Below are positions 28,583 to 37,283 of a stretch of DNA of 64,000 nt, piece by piece. Source of the stretch: Gracilariopsis chorda (lineage: Eukaryota > Rhodophyta > Florideophyceae > Gracilariales > Gracilariaceae); contig NBIV01000054.1 of the NCBI GenBank assembly GCA_003194525.1, forward strand, positions 186,001-250,000, in the 5' to 3' direction. The notes under the pieces were generated by a model that had not been told where the DNA came from, made no database searches, and was given only the letters and a program-made list of their open reading frames with translations. Within the stretch, counting starts at the first letter, position 1, and each line of letters begins with the position of its first letter. A program made the translations under genes and the position numbers.

Positions 28583-30637
28583 CTAGACAACTCTGTCACC
28601 ATTTATAGCCAAGTTCGCATACTCCTGGAGCGCTTCAACTCCACGGACTTCCATGGGGAGCAGAGGTAAATATGTGACATGAAAGTCTTCCCGGGGGTAC
28701 AGTTCCTCTATTTGATCAAGGTATTTCTTTTGCATAGAGGATCTTTTTCGCAGAATCGAAACCACATCTCTTTGTTTGGGTTCCATAAGCTGGTTGACAA
28801 GTATATTTCTCACATTGACATTCATTGCGCATAGCTCTTGGACAAGGCGTTCTGTCTCATACACAGACAGAAATTCTGCGATTGCAACGCACACGAAGGT
28901 GGTTTTTTCTTGATCATTCAAAATTGATTTGACTTCCTCCAGACCTTTCTTCGCAGAATCGAGTTGCTCTTCCATTTGCCGTACCTGTTCCTGCATGGAA
29001 GGATCTCCACTTGTGATCATTGATATCATAGGGGTCAGTCGTTGTCGCAGTTCATCAAACTTGGAAAGCGCCTTGTCCGCTACTTTCGGAAACCCAAGAA
29101 GTCGTAATGTGTGCCCAGTCGGTGCTGTATCGAAGACAATGACGTCAAACTCCATGGTTCTCGCAAGTTTTGCAATTTGTGAGAAAGAAACAGCTTCGTC
29201 AATGCCTGGAACAGATGACATCATTTTTCGCACAGTATCTATCGGAAGCAAAGATGACAAGCCTGGTCCTTCAGAGATTCCTTCTGATGCTTCCGATAGC
29301 TTTGTCATAAAGTCTTCCGCTGCTTCTGTCGCGTCAACCTCCAGTGCATACAATTTATCGTAGGCATCAATTTTCGTAGGATCCGATCCACTTGAGATCT
29401 TCTGCCCAAACGCGTCAGAAAGATTATGCGCTGGATCTGTGGATACGAGAAGAACCTTCTTCCCCTTCTTTTCCAAAGACACGCCCAATGCACTGCTCGT
29501 TGTTGTTTTCCCTACTCCTCCTTTTCCCCCTATGAAAACCCATCGCACATTGGGGTCGTCTATCACATTTCGTAAGCTACCCTCGTACTCGCCAACGTCA
29601 TTCATGCCTTCCATGTTTTCAGTATATGCCTTCTTCTCAACGGAGATGAGTTCAGCATACGTCTGCAATGCTTGCTTTCCCCGAACCTCACCAGCTAATA
29701 ACGGCATAGCAGTGATATGAAAGTCTTCACCGTAAAGTTCAACAATTTGTTCCATATAGTTGGTCTGCATTGCCATTCTGGCCTTGTACAAATCTTCTGC
29801 TTTCTTTGCGTCAGCGATATCTCCAGAACGAATCAGCTGGTTAACGACAATGTTGCTCACAGTTATGCCAAACTTCCCAACCTCTTGAACTAGTCTTTCA
29901 GTCTCGAAAACGCTCAAAAACTCCGGTATACAGACACAAACAAAGGTACATTTCTTCTCATCTGCGAATACTTCGGAGATTTCTTGAGTAACGTTCTTCA
30001 TTGATTCTATCTTGTTCACCATCTCCGCCATGTCCAGACCGGGCATACCCAGTGTGGATGCAAACGAGCTCGCCATTGGACCAAAGCGGTCCACAAGGGA
30101 TCGAAACAAGCCCAGACCTTTCTCTAACAGCGTTGGAAAACCTAAAAGTCTCATTGTATGTCCTGTGGGGGCGGTATCAAAAACAACTACATCGTACTGC
30201 ATGTCACGAACGCTCTTCATCAAAGTTCCGAAAGCCATCGCCTCATCGATCCCTGGGAAAGAACTGCCTATCTCATTCACAAGCCTTGTTGCAGCATCTG
30301 GATCGCCAAGCATTTGCGCTAAGTCTGTTGTGTTTGCATTTTGAACAGATGGTAAAGACTCACCTTCTTGAGGTGGTTCTACTTCCATAGCGTCTAGGTT
30401 TTCAAAGCCATTTACGCGAGTTGGTGTGCCAGTGAACTTTTGTGAGAAAGCATCAGACAAATTATGAGCTGGATCAGTAGAAACCAGAAGCACTGATCGA
30501 CGAGTCTTCGATAAAGCTGTCGCAAGAGAACATGATGTAGTGGTCTTACCCACTCCACCTTTTCCTCCAACAAAAATCCATTTCAGTTGCTTGCTCTCTA
30601 CAAGATTGCGGAGCGATCCCTCGAGAGACGCAGACAT
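28583..30637 (-). CDS. tandem-fused GET3/ArsA-type ATPase
   Basis: A 684-residue protein made of two complete GET3/TRC40 domains joined head to tail. Each has the deviant P-loop GGKGGVGKTTTS (near 24 and 370), a switch I STDPAHNLSDAF, a switch II DTAPTGHT and the VNQL and EVRG motifs. GET3 binds tail-anchored proteins and delivers them to a membrane; bacterial ArsA is a related two-domain arsenite-pump ATPase. The motifs here (for example DTAPTGHT followed by RLLGFP) are GET3-like. The zinc-binding CxxC that holds cytosolic GET3 dimers together is absent from both halves: the sequence after VNQLMEPKQ has no Cys pair. I also see no Cys set matching the ArsA metalloid site. A fused pseudo-dimer would not need the zinc bridge. 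No transit peptide is visible, so the protein is probably cytosolic. ArsH lies 1.2 kb upstream on the same strand. Confidence 0.93.
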   Translation of the reverse strand: MSASLEGSLRNLVESKQLKWIFVGGKGGVGKTTTSCSLATALSKTRRSVLLVSTDPAHNLSDAFSQKFTGTPTRVNGFENLDAMEVEPPQEGESLPSVQNANTTDLAQMLGDPDAATRLVNEIGSSFPGIDEAMAFGTLMKSVRDMQYDVVVFDTAPTGHTMRLLGFPTLLEKGLGLFRSLVDRFGPMASSFASTLGMPGLDMAEMVNKIESMKNVTQEISEVFADEKKCTFVCVCIPEFLSVFETERLVQEVGKFGITVSNIVVNQLIRSGDIADAKKAEDLYKARMAMQTNYMEQIVELYGEDFHITAMPLLAGEVRGKQALQTYAELISVEKKAYTENMEGMNDVGEYEGSLRNVIDDPNVRWVFIGGKGGVGKTTTSSALGVSLEKKGKKVLLVSTDPAHNLSDAFGQKISSGSDPTKIDAYDKLYALEVDATEAAEDFMTKLSEASEGISEGPGLSSLLPIDTVRKMMSSVPGIDEAVSFSQIAKLARTMEFDVIVFDTAPTGHTLRLLGFPKVADKALSKFDELRQRLTPMISMITSGDPSMQEQVRQMEEQLDSAKKGLEEVKSILNDQEKTTFVCVAIAEFLSVYETERLVQELCAMNVNVRNILVNQLMEPKQRDVVSILRKRSSMQKKYLDQIEELYPREDFHVTYLPLLPMEVRGVEALQEYANLAINGDRVV

Positions 30638-31850
30638 ATTGAAAGTCCTTCTGAGTTGCTCACCTTGTGCTATTTGTCACTGAGCGAGTCTTTCCTCCAG
30701 CAAAGTCATATAGTCACCACTGGATAGATGTATCGTTCGGATGCATGGGCTCTACGATGGCTTCAAAGAACTGGTTGAGATGTTGGAACGTAATTTTTCG
30801 TAAATACTCCACCATTTCCATTGGTTAGTGTTTAGGGGTTTTTAGGGGTTTTTACGCTTTTGGCACATCACTATCATATTGTATTGTACGGAGCTACCAG
30901 TTTTATCGCGACGTCTCGGTTGGGATCCTAGCTAGGAGGCCTATCTGATCCAGAGCCTAAGTTCCTGGAAGCATTTCGCTTTCATGTGAAGGAAAGACGG
31001 ACCACCACGACGGGAGGAACGTCTCCTTGTCTGACCAAGCCACCAGCTGAAGTCAGACAAGGAGACGTTCCTCCTTTGATTCTTTTCATCGTCCCACATA
31101 GTTCCGATGCCAGAAGGTCATGCTAGTAGATTCATCACACACGATTTTTCTTCAATTGCATAAAATACTCAAGCATGAAAAGGAACGAACTCTGCCACCC
31201 TTGTAAGCATTCGCTTGCAGTAGTAGTAGAGTTGTTTCCCGTTTCTTGAAATCCCGGAGATATCAGTTTCGCATCTCTCTTTTCGAGCGATGTATTGTTA
31301 ACGGTTCTCACTACTGGCGGAGTTTCAGTTCTGAACCGAGCGTCGTGCAAACCCTGCTGGCGTCGAGCCCGCTTTTGAATTTCTTCGGTACGACTTTGGT
31401 GATATCTAAGGAACAGTAGAATACATCAGAGGGCGAGCCACAAGAACAATGCTCAAAAATATCATGTTTTCGTGTGTAGATATGTTTCGTGATGTCGCAT
31501 ATGTATACCGCTATCTTAATAGGAAACTCTTTGATCACTCCACGACGAAAGATGTACATCTTGCTCTCGAAACACCGATTAACGAGAAAGCAAGGACATG
31601 CTAATCCAAGCTTCGTTGAGAAAGACTCAAGCCATAGCCTTATCGTGCGATGGGGGGTATCGGAAGCGGACATGTTTCTTCTTTCGGCACTTCTTTCAAT
31701 AATAGGATTTGTCCGTTGAAACAATTGGTGTTGCTATATTCCTGACCATTATTGTACAAATGCCTCCCGGTTTTCTGCTCTGAAGACTCGTAGATGAGCC
31801 ATTGAAAAAGGACGACTGCCCCCTGCACGACGAAATGGAACAGTTGGTTC
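30638..31850. other. 1.2-kb intergenic region with a perfect hairpin
   Basis: Separates the tandem GET3 gene from ArsH. It holds the perfect inverted repeat at 31013-31074 and two TTTAGGGG-type units at about 30828-30855. The overlapping short frames at 31135-31724 look non-coding. Confidence 0.6.
31013..31074. repeat. perfect 23-bp inverted repeat (hairpin) with 16-nt loop
   Basis: The left arm 31013-31035 starts GGAGGAACGTCTCC and the right arm 31052-31074 is its exact reverse complement, ending GGAGACGTTCCTCC. The loop is 31036-31051. One more G-T pair is possible at the base (31012/31075). The stem has no mismatch, unlike a chance fold. It could be a small-RNA precursor, a foldback-element remnant or a 3' processing structure downstream of ArsH. 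Confidence 0.9.
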
Positions 31851-32864
31851 TTATTCATTCGCTTTTTCTTTCTTAGCATTCTCCAGAGCAGCGTCTTTCG
31901 CTGTCTCCTTTTCCGCTTGAGTTAGAAGACGGCCCTTCTCTTCTTTCTCTTTCCTTTCGGAGTACCGACTTGTCAATAAATCACTATACTCCCTGTTGAT
32001 TCTTGCAAACTTGATAAATTCTTCCATCACGTCTACGACACGTTCCCTCATGCTGCTCTCTTTCATTCTGCCATCATCATCAAACTCTTTCCATGCTTTT
32101 TGAACTGAACTTTGGTTAACTACACATGCCATTCTCATCCATCTCGCCAATAAGCGCAAAGTGTTTACTACGTTAAAAGACTGGCTTCCTCCACACACCT
32201 GCAGAACAGCAACAGCTTTTCCTTGAGTTGGTCTAACGGATCCTGAGTTAAGAGGAATCCAGTCGATTTGATTCTTAAAGGTGCCACAAAGATTTCCATG
32301 TAGCTCAGACGCAGCCCACACATGTGCTTCACTCCAATAGACAAGTTGTCTGAGTTCCACAACCTTTGAATGTTCTTGTATCTCTGGATCCCGAACAGGT
32401 AAGCCGAGCGGGTCAAATGTTCGGACCTCTGCACCGAGCGCCTCCAGTATTCTTGCACACTCAAACGCCAGGAGTTTTGAAAAGCCCTTGGGTCGCAAAG
32501 TTCCATACAGAACTAGAATGCGTGGAGGATGAGTATGTACTGCACCAGCAGGGCGAAAATCGCGTGCTTCTTGCAAGTATTCGTCAACAATGGGAGTCAC
32601 CCAGTCCTCTCCAGGACCAGACGCTGGTGTTTCCGGATTAGAACGGTGAGACAACCAGTTAGCTTCTGGCGTACCATTTGCAGCGGTCATGAAGGCACGG
32701 TGCTGTTTGGATTGAACGAGAGCCGGAACAGAATTGCGACGCCTGGAAAATCTCCCGAGATCTGAGCGATAGCGGCTGGGTTTCAAAGCAGAAAAGGAAC
32801 AGGGTGAGTACGTGAAGAATGATAAAAGGGAACAGGACCTGAAGCGACGAGTAACACCGATCAT
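31851..32864 (-). CDS. arsH: ArsH-type NADPH-dependent FMN reductase
   Basis: ArsH is a flavodoxin-fold NADPH:FMN oxidoreductase; bacterial members oxidise trivalent organoarsenicals and resist oxidative stress. The 337-residue protein has the FMN-binding start RILVLYGTLRPKGFS at about 115-129, LGAEVRTFDPLGLP near 143-156, SELHGNL..FKNQIDWIPL at 186-205, RPTQGK at 211-216, GGSQSFN at 225-231, and the ArsH-typical RWMRMACVVNQSSV and RVVDVMEE. Residues 1-58 are rich in Arg, Ser and Phe with almost no acids, which suggests a mitochondrial or plastid leader; an ArsH core usually begins about where residue 59 is Met. The C-terminus is a Lys/Glu-rich helix. The ATG at 32864 is the first in frame. 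The neighbouring ArsA-family ATPase may be linked in arsenic handling, but this is only inference. Confidence 0.93.
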   Translation of the reverse strand: MIGVTRRFRSCSLLSFFTYSPCSFSALKPSRYRSDLGRFSRRRNSVPALVQSKQHRAFMTAANGTPEANWLSHRSNPETPASGPGEDWVTPIVDEYLQEARDFRPAGAVHTHPPRILVLYGTLRPKGFSKLLAFECARILEALGAEVRTFDPLGLPVRDPEIQEHSKVVELRQLVYWSEAHVWAASELHGNLCGTFKNQIDWIPLNSGSVRPTQGKAVAVLQVCGGSQSFNVVNTLRLLARWMRMACVVNQSSVQKAWKEFDDDGRMKESSMRERVVDVMEEFIKFARINREYSDLLTSRYSERKEKEEKGRLLTQAEKETAKDAALENAKKEKANE

Positions 32865-33928
32865 CTTCCTCCCTTTCTGGCTACAGTGTACAAGGGTAGA
32901 GGAACGCAAGACACACTCGTGGCATTCCCGTTACGGAGAAATTCGAGCACTCTTTTCCCGTGTTCTTTCATGATAGCTGCTCCAACCGTTTAGCCAGAAG
33001 TCCTTAGTATCCCTGTAAACCAGGCAGTGTGGCTACTAGTATTTGCGGAGCGGATCGGGCCTATCACTGCATCCTTGCGATTCCCCGATGAATACGAGCG
33101 ATCGATATCACAGCCCACTCCAGAAAACCTCCTTTTTTATTTAATACCCTTGGTAGCCCAGCAGAATTCCATCTCAGAGAAGCCTTCTGGAGGATATAGG
33201 GATCTTCGTGTAGAAGATCCTCGAAAATTATAGCACTCTGTCGACACGACAACTGCAAACGGAGACTAAACACTTCGGCTCTCTATCTATTAGCTAGCGT
33301 TGTCAATCGGAACTTTTGACAAGTCCTCAAATCTCAACTTGTTTGTCTTTATTGACGTTCATAGTCTTAGCTGCATGAACGACAAAAATCCCTGCCTTAA
33401 CCACCATTCCAGAGTCTTGTCCTCCCCAGAAGTCCGCAGACTCGGCCTCCTTGGATGGTCTGAGAGACGTGCGTATCGAACAGTGAAAAGAAATGCCTTG
33501 GAATTGATGCTTCGAGTCTCGTCCATCAAATACAGTGCCCCTGTAGGATACAAGGATACATACCTCTGAGGTAATCAGCAAAAAAACAGGCGAGGGGAAT
33601 ACCTGTACAAACACGCTCTTAACATGCCAGTCAAACATTGGAACCTGGGCAGTTTGTGTTGACAGACAAACTGATCGCAGTGAAATTGGAGATGCTGAGA
33701 CTCTTCTCAAATGCAAGTGGACTGAAACGAGAGACTAACGTACACACGGAGCTGAGAGATATATATTACAGGAAGTGACACTTCCTCTGGGGTATAGACA
33801 CCAACTGAACTCTCTCCGTACCCTTGATGTCGAAGGCCACAACAAATTTTCGTCTGCGGTGTCGTGATGAAACTTGGCACATGCCACGTACCACCTATGA
33901 GCGCTGAAGCGCGTTTCGGGTTTGCGCA
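32865..33928. other. 1.1-kb intergenic region, no gene seen
   Basis: Lies between the ArsH start and the end of the HEAT-repeat gene, both on the minus strand, so it holds the ArsH promoter. Short frames on both strands have no recognisable content. Confidence 0.5.
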
Positions 33929-36007
33929 CTACGTTGTTTTGCTCTCCTGAGACATGACGAGCCTTTCTGTATCAGCAACTAAACGAAGCCCAGCAACGCG
34001 CTGGACACATCTTCGACAAACAGCGACTTTCCTGCTAGAAATATCGCTCAGGTCCTTACTGCGCACACATATTCTGACCAATGTTTCAAGATGCATCTTA
34101 AGCTGCTCTTCAGAAACCCAAGCCACGGTCTCCGAAATTGATTCTAGGAACTTGTTCAGAAAACGAGTACGCCCGGGGTAATTCTTTTCGCATCCGCGGA
34201 TACCTGCCGCCACCACATCCCCAAATAAACCGGTGGCCACGCCTCGCGAATTCACGTTGCGCATCAAAGCACGCCACAGAAGAATGCCACCATCGCTTTC
34301 CTCCCATGGTTCTTTTTCTCTTACGAATCCATGATCTGTACATCCACCACCACGTCTCAATTTAGGCGCAAGCGATCCGCAGCTGTACATGACTTGATTC
34401 GTATGGATATCATCTACAGCAAGCTGAGTAGAGGCTCCGAACTGACTATTAGATATTCTTGGTGCATCCTCGCTCTCTTTCTGATTCTGCATACGCCCAA
34501 TAAAGTCTCTCGCTACATCCGAAAGGCGTGATGCACCGATGACGGGGTGGTAAACATCAAAGACACAGCTTGCTTTCTCAAAGGAATTTGCGCAGTTCTC
34601 GCGCACTGATGGAATGTTGTCGGCAAGATGCGCACGAAACAGGTCAAATATTTCAGGTAGTCTTCCCGTTTGTTCGGCAATTTCGTGGAACTCTGCAACG
34701 ACGTCAGCAAGCGCTTGGCAGGCGTGGTCTCGTACTGGCCAAGACTCATCCTTAAAGCACCGAATAAGCCCAGCTATTAATCTTGGGACATAGGGTGAGA
34801 CAACTTCACTTCGTAGACGAAGTGCTGCTTCTCCAAGACTTTGGCATGCTGCTTCTCGAACTGCATGATTGTCAGCTTCACATTGACTCTCATAGAACTT
34901 GACGCATTCCTCCATATAACGCTCTAGGTATACGCGGCCATCTGCAGCAATAACATAGCGCCATGTGTGCTGTGAATAGTTTCGTACTCCTTCTGCAACA
35001 TAGTGACGATTAAGACACATTCGCGGCAAGAAAACTGGGTACAGCTTGCGCTTCTCCGTCGAGCCCAAACCAGTCATGATAGTTCTGGTAGCTACAGAGG
35101 CGGCAAACCGCACCTGACTCCAATTGTCTTGCAAACCATTCGCAATAACTAGATGACATCGATCGACCAAGTCCATAACAAAACGTTCATGCACACTACT
35201 AGCAGCTACAGCCAGGGAGTTCATCACTTTGAGCCCAGCTTCTCTTACAAATCGGTTCGGATGCGTACTTGCCATTTCAACAAAATGAACAATGTCTTGC
35301 AGGCCCGGAACTCCGAATGTATCTTGCTCACCAATGTTGATGAATAGTTGTTTTCCACAGCCATCGGCTAGCGATGAAAAGCATAAGAGCATCGTCTCCA
35401 AACCCCTCCACCCCTCCGTCTCGTGCACCATTCGCAGACCATTCAGCTTGGCACTTGCTGCCTCTTCATCTAGCTCACGAGCTGCGACGCGGGATGCCTC
35501 TTCTAGGCGCTGTTGCTCATCGAGGGCGAAACTGTGTTCGATGTGGCTAATGAGAATCGGTATCAACTGCATCCAAACAGGCACACCGTCCACCAGAGCA
35601 ATGTCCTGAATCAAGTGGGAAACGGCCTCTCGCACCCTTGGTTCACTGTGAGTCACCAGATCTTCACACTTGGCTCGGAGCTGAAGTGAGAATCGGTTCG
35701 CATTGGCTGAGGACTGGTCGGTGGGTGGGTTCGAAGATTGCAAAAGCTTGGAAGCGGCTACGATTGCACCGTAAATAGCGTACCAAGGGTTGTTCGGAGC
35801 CATGAGTTCGATAAGTTTGGTCTTGAGGACGTGCACCTCCTGGGCTGATATGGATGTCAGGGTGACGGAGAGCTGGGAGAGAGCACGGTCGCGTTGCAGA
35901 TGAGACTTGGATGTCAAGTTGAACAAAATCCTGTCGATTTCCGATTGCTGGTATGGCTTATCGGAAGCCGCTATGCCAGCGGGCTTGACATGTTCTGGAA
36001 CGACCAT
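33929..36007 (-). CDS. HEAT-repeat protein of unknown function
   Basis: A 692-residue alpha-solenoid protein. Paired helices of the HEAT type recur throughout, with clear units such as SWPVRDHACQALADVVAEF, HAVREAACQSLGEAALRL, NRFVREAGLKVMNSLAVAA and EPRVREAVSHLIQDIALV. Each has the expected Arg or Asp near position 19 of the repeat. These scaffolds bind other proteins. No catalytic motif is seen. A Gly/Arg loop and a Glu-rich segment near 520-590 may be disordered. The first ATG in frame is at 36007 (the frame opens with TTG at 36028). I do not recognise a specific family; a tubulin-cofactor, PP2A-scaffold-like or dynein-assembly-like role would all be guesses. Confidence 0.85.
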   Translation of the reverse strand: MVVPEHVKPAGIAASDKPYQQSEIDRILFNLTSKSHLQRDRALSQLSVTLTSISAQEVHVLKTKLIELMAPNNPWYAIYGAIVAASKLLQSSNPPTDQSSANANRFSLQLRAKCEDLVTHSEPRVREAVSHLIQDIALVDGVPVWMQLIPILISHIEHSFALDEQQRLEEASRVAARELDEEAASAKLNGLRMVHETEGWRGLETMLLCFSSLADGCGKQLFINIGEQDTFGVPGLQDIVHFVEMASTHPNRFVREAGLKVMNSLAVAASSVHERFVMDLVDRCHLVIANGLQDNWSQVRFAASVATRTIMTGLGSTEKRKLYPVFLPRMCLNRHYVAEGVRNYSQHTWRYVIAADGRVYLERYMEECVKFYESQCEADNHAVREAACQSLGEAALRLRSEVVSPYVPRLIAGLIRCFKDESWPVRDHACQALADVVAEFHEIAEQTGRLPEIFDLFRAHLADNIPSVRENCANSFEKASCVFDVYHPVIGASRLSDVARDFIGRMQNQKESEDAPRISNSQFGASTQLAVDDIHTNQVMYSCGSLAPKLRRGGGCTDHGFVREKEPWEESDGGILLWRALMRNVNSRGVATGLFGDVVAAGIRGCEKNYPGRTRFLNKFLESISETVAWVSEEQLKMHLETLVRICVRSKDLSDISSRKVAVCRRCVQRVAGLRLVADTERLVMSQESKTT

Positions 36008-37283
36008 GATAAGTGCGTAGGAAGCCAATGCACAATGGTAATGATTATGATGTTGGTTTGGTTGGGATGAAGATTCGTATTCACTGCAGAAAGGAAGAGA
36101 AGAACGATTGGTGCAGTCTCAACACACATATAAGTAACGCGGAGCCACCAGACTCGAGAACGCAATAGCGCTGCAACAGCTGAACGAAGGGTGCACCAAA
36201 GTTACGGCGAAAAGAAAAGCGCAAGATCAAGGGATGATGCACCGCGATGCAATCAGCGCACACAACGCTACGCAATGCAGATCTGACGTGCGAATCAACT
36301 GACACATTTCTGGAAGCTGATTTGTCAGTGGAATGTGTAACCACCAGTTAATGCATGACAACGAATCAACGTGTGAGTGGAAACATGCCCTGAACCGTGT
36401 ACACGTACCTTCGCATGGAACCTCGTAGACCTAGCTACCAGCTAGACGTGAGACCGTGGTTTGCGGATGCACAAAACATCGCCCTTTTATCTCACTTCTA
36501 CAGTTCAATATTTTTCGGGGCAGTTCAAATATCAGATATCAGACATTTGAACGGCGGGGGCTGCGTCGTGAACCTCAGATAGTGAGATAAGCACGTTATG
36601 TTGCAAATTGAGTTTAAATCTCAGGCACTCAACAGCACCTAATTTTGCTCTGTCGTCGAAACATACAGCAGACAGGGGTAAAGGGTTAGTCCTCTCCCTA
36701 CATCTGAAAGAATGAAACACATCCACTCAGTTGTTACTCAGTTTCCCGTAGGCATCTCCACACATCAATGAGGTGCGGAAAGATGCCTACGGGAACCGAT
36801 GCAACTACCTGAAACTCATACAGCTAACTCGTGTTCTCTGAAAGCGTATACCAATATCTCGCCTGAGCTTCGCTCGTGCTGAGCTGATATTGTATATGAA
36901 TAAGGCTTACCCTAATTGTGTTCTGCCTCCCATACCTAGGCGAGGAAGGCTGAGTTAATAGATACCGCTCCGTTCGCGGATTTCATATGATTCCATTAAG
37001 AAAACGAAGTGACGGTGATGCGACAGTACACACACCATCGCAGCGCCTTCATTACAAAGCATCAGCACGGTGCACAGCAGACAAAAAATCAAAACCAAGC
37101 TCAAGGCTTCAAAACGATTTAGTTCCTACAAATTCCTTTTAAGGCACATCTTCTGGAGGACCATCTTAGCCAACGACAGCCATACCCAGAGAGAATAAAA
37201 CAGAACTACTTGGTAACAAAAACTCATGCCATCAAACATCAGCATTAGAACAAGCATATACTCAAATGTCTTGTACGATCATC
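36008..37283. other. 1.3-kb intergenic region with a second hairpin
   Basis: Holds the HEAT-gene promoter side and the 3' flank of the phosphorylase gene. It contains the inverted repeat at 36743-36795 and an 8-bp inverted repeat GTTCAAAT/ATTTGAAC near 36524-36552. No gene was recognised. Confidence 0.55.
36743..36795. repeat. 15-bp perfect inverted repeat with partly paired loop
   Basis: The left arm TTCCCGTAGGCATCT (36743-36757) and right arm AGATGCCTACGGGAA (36781-36795) match exactly. Within the 23-nt loop CC(A)CAC can pair with GTG(C)GG, extending the stem past a bulge. Confidence 0.85.

Noticed and set aside
30828..30855. TTTAGGGG-type units resembling telomere repeats
   Set aside because: Only two or three imperfect units occur. 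AACCCT or AGGGTT also turns up in other intergenic regions, so an interstitial telomere cannot be supported.
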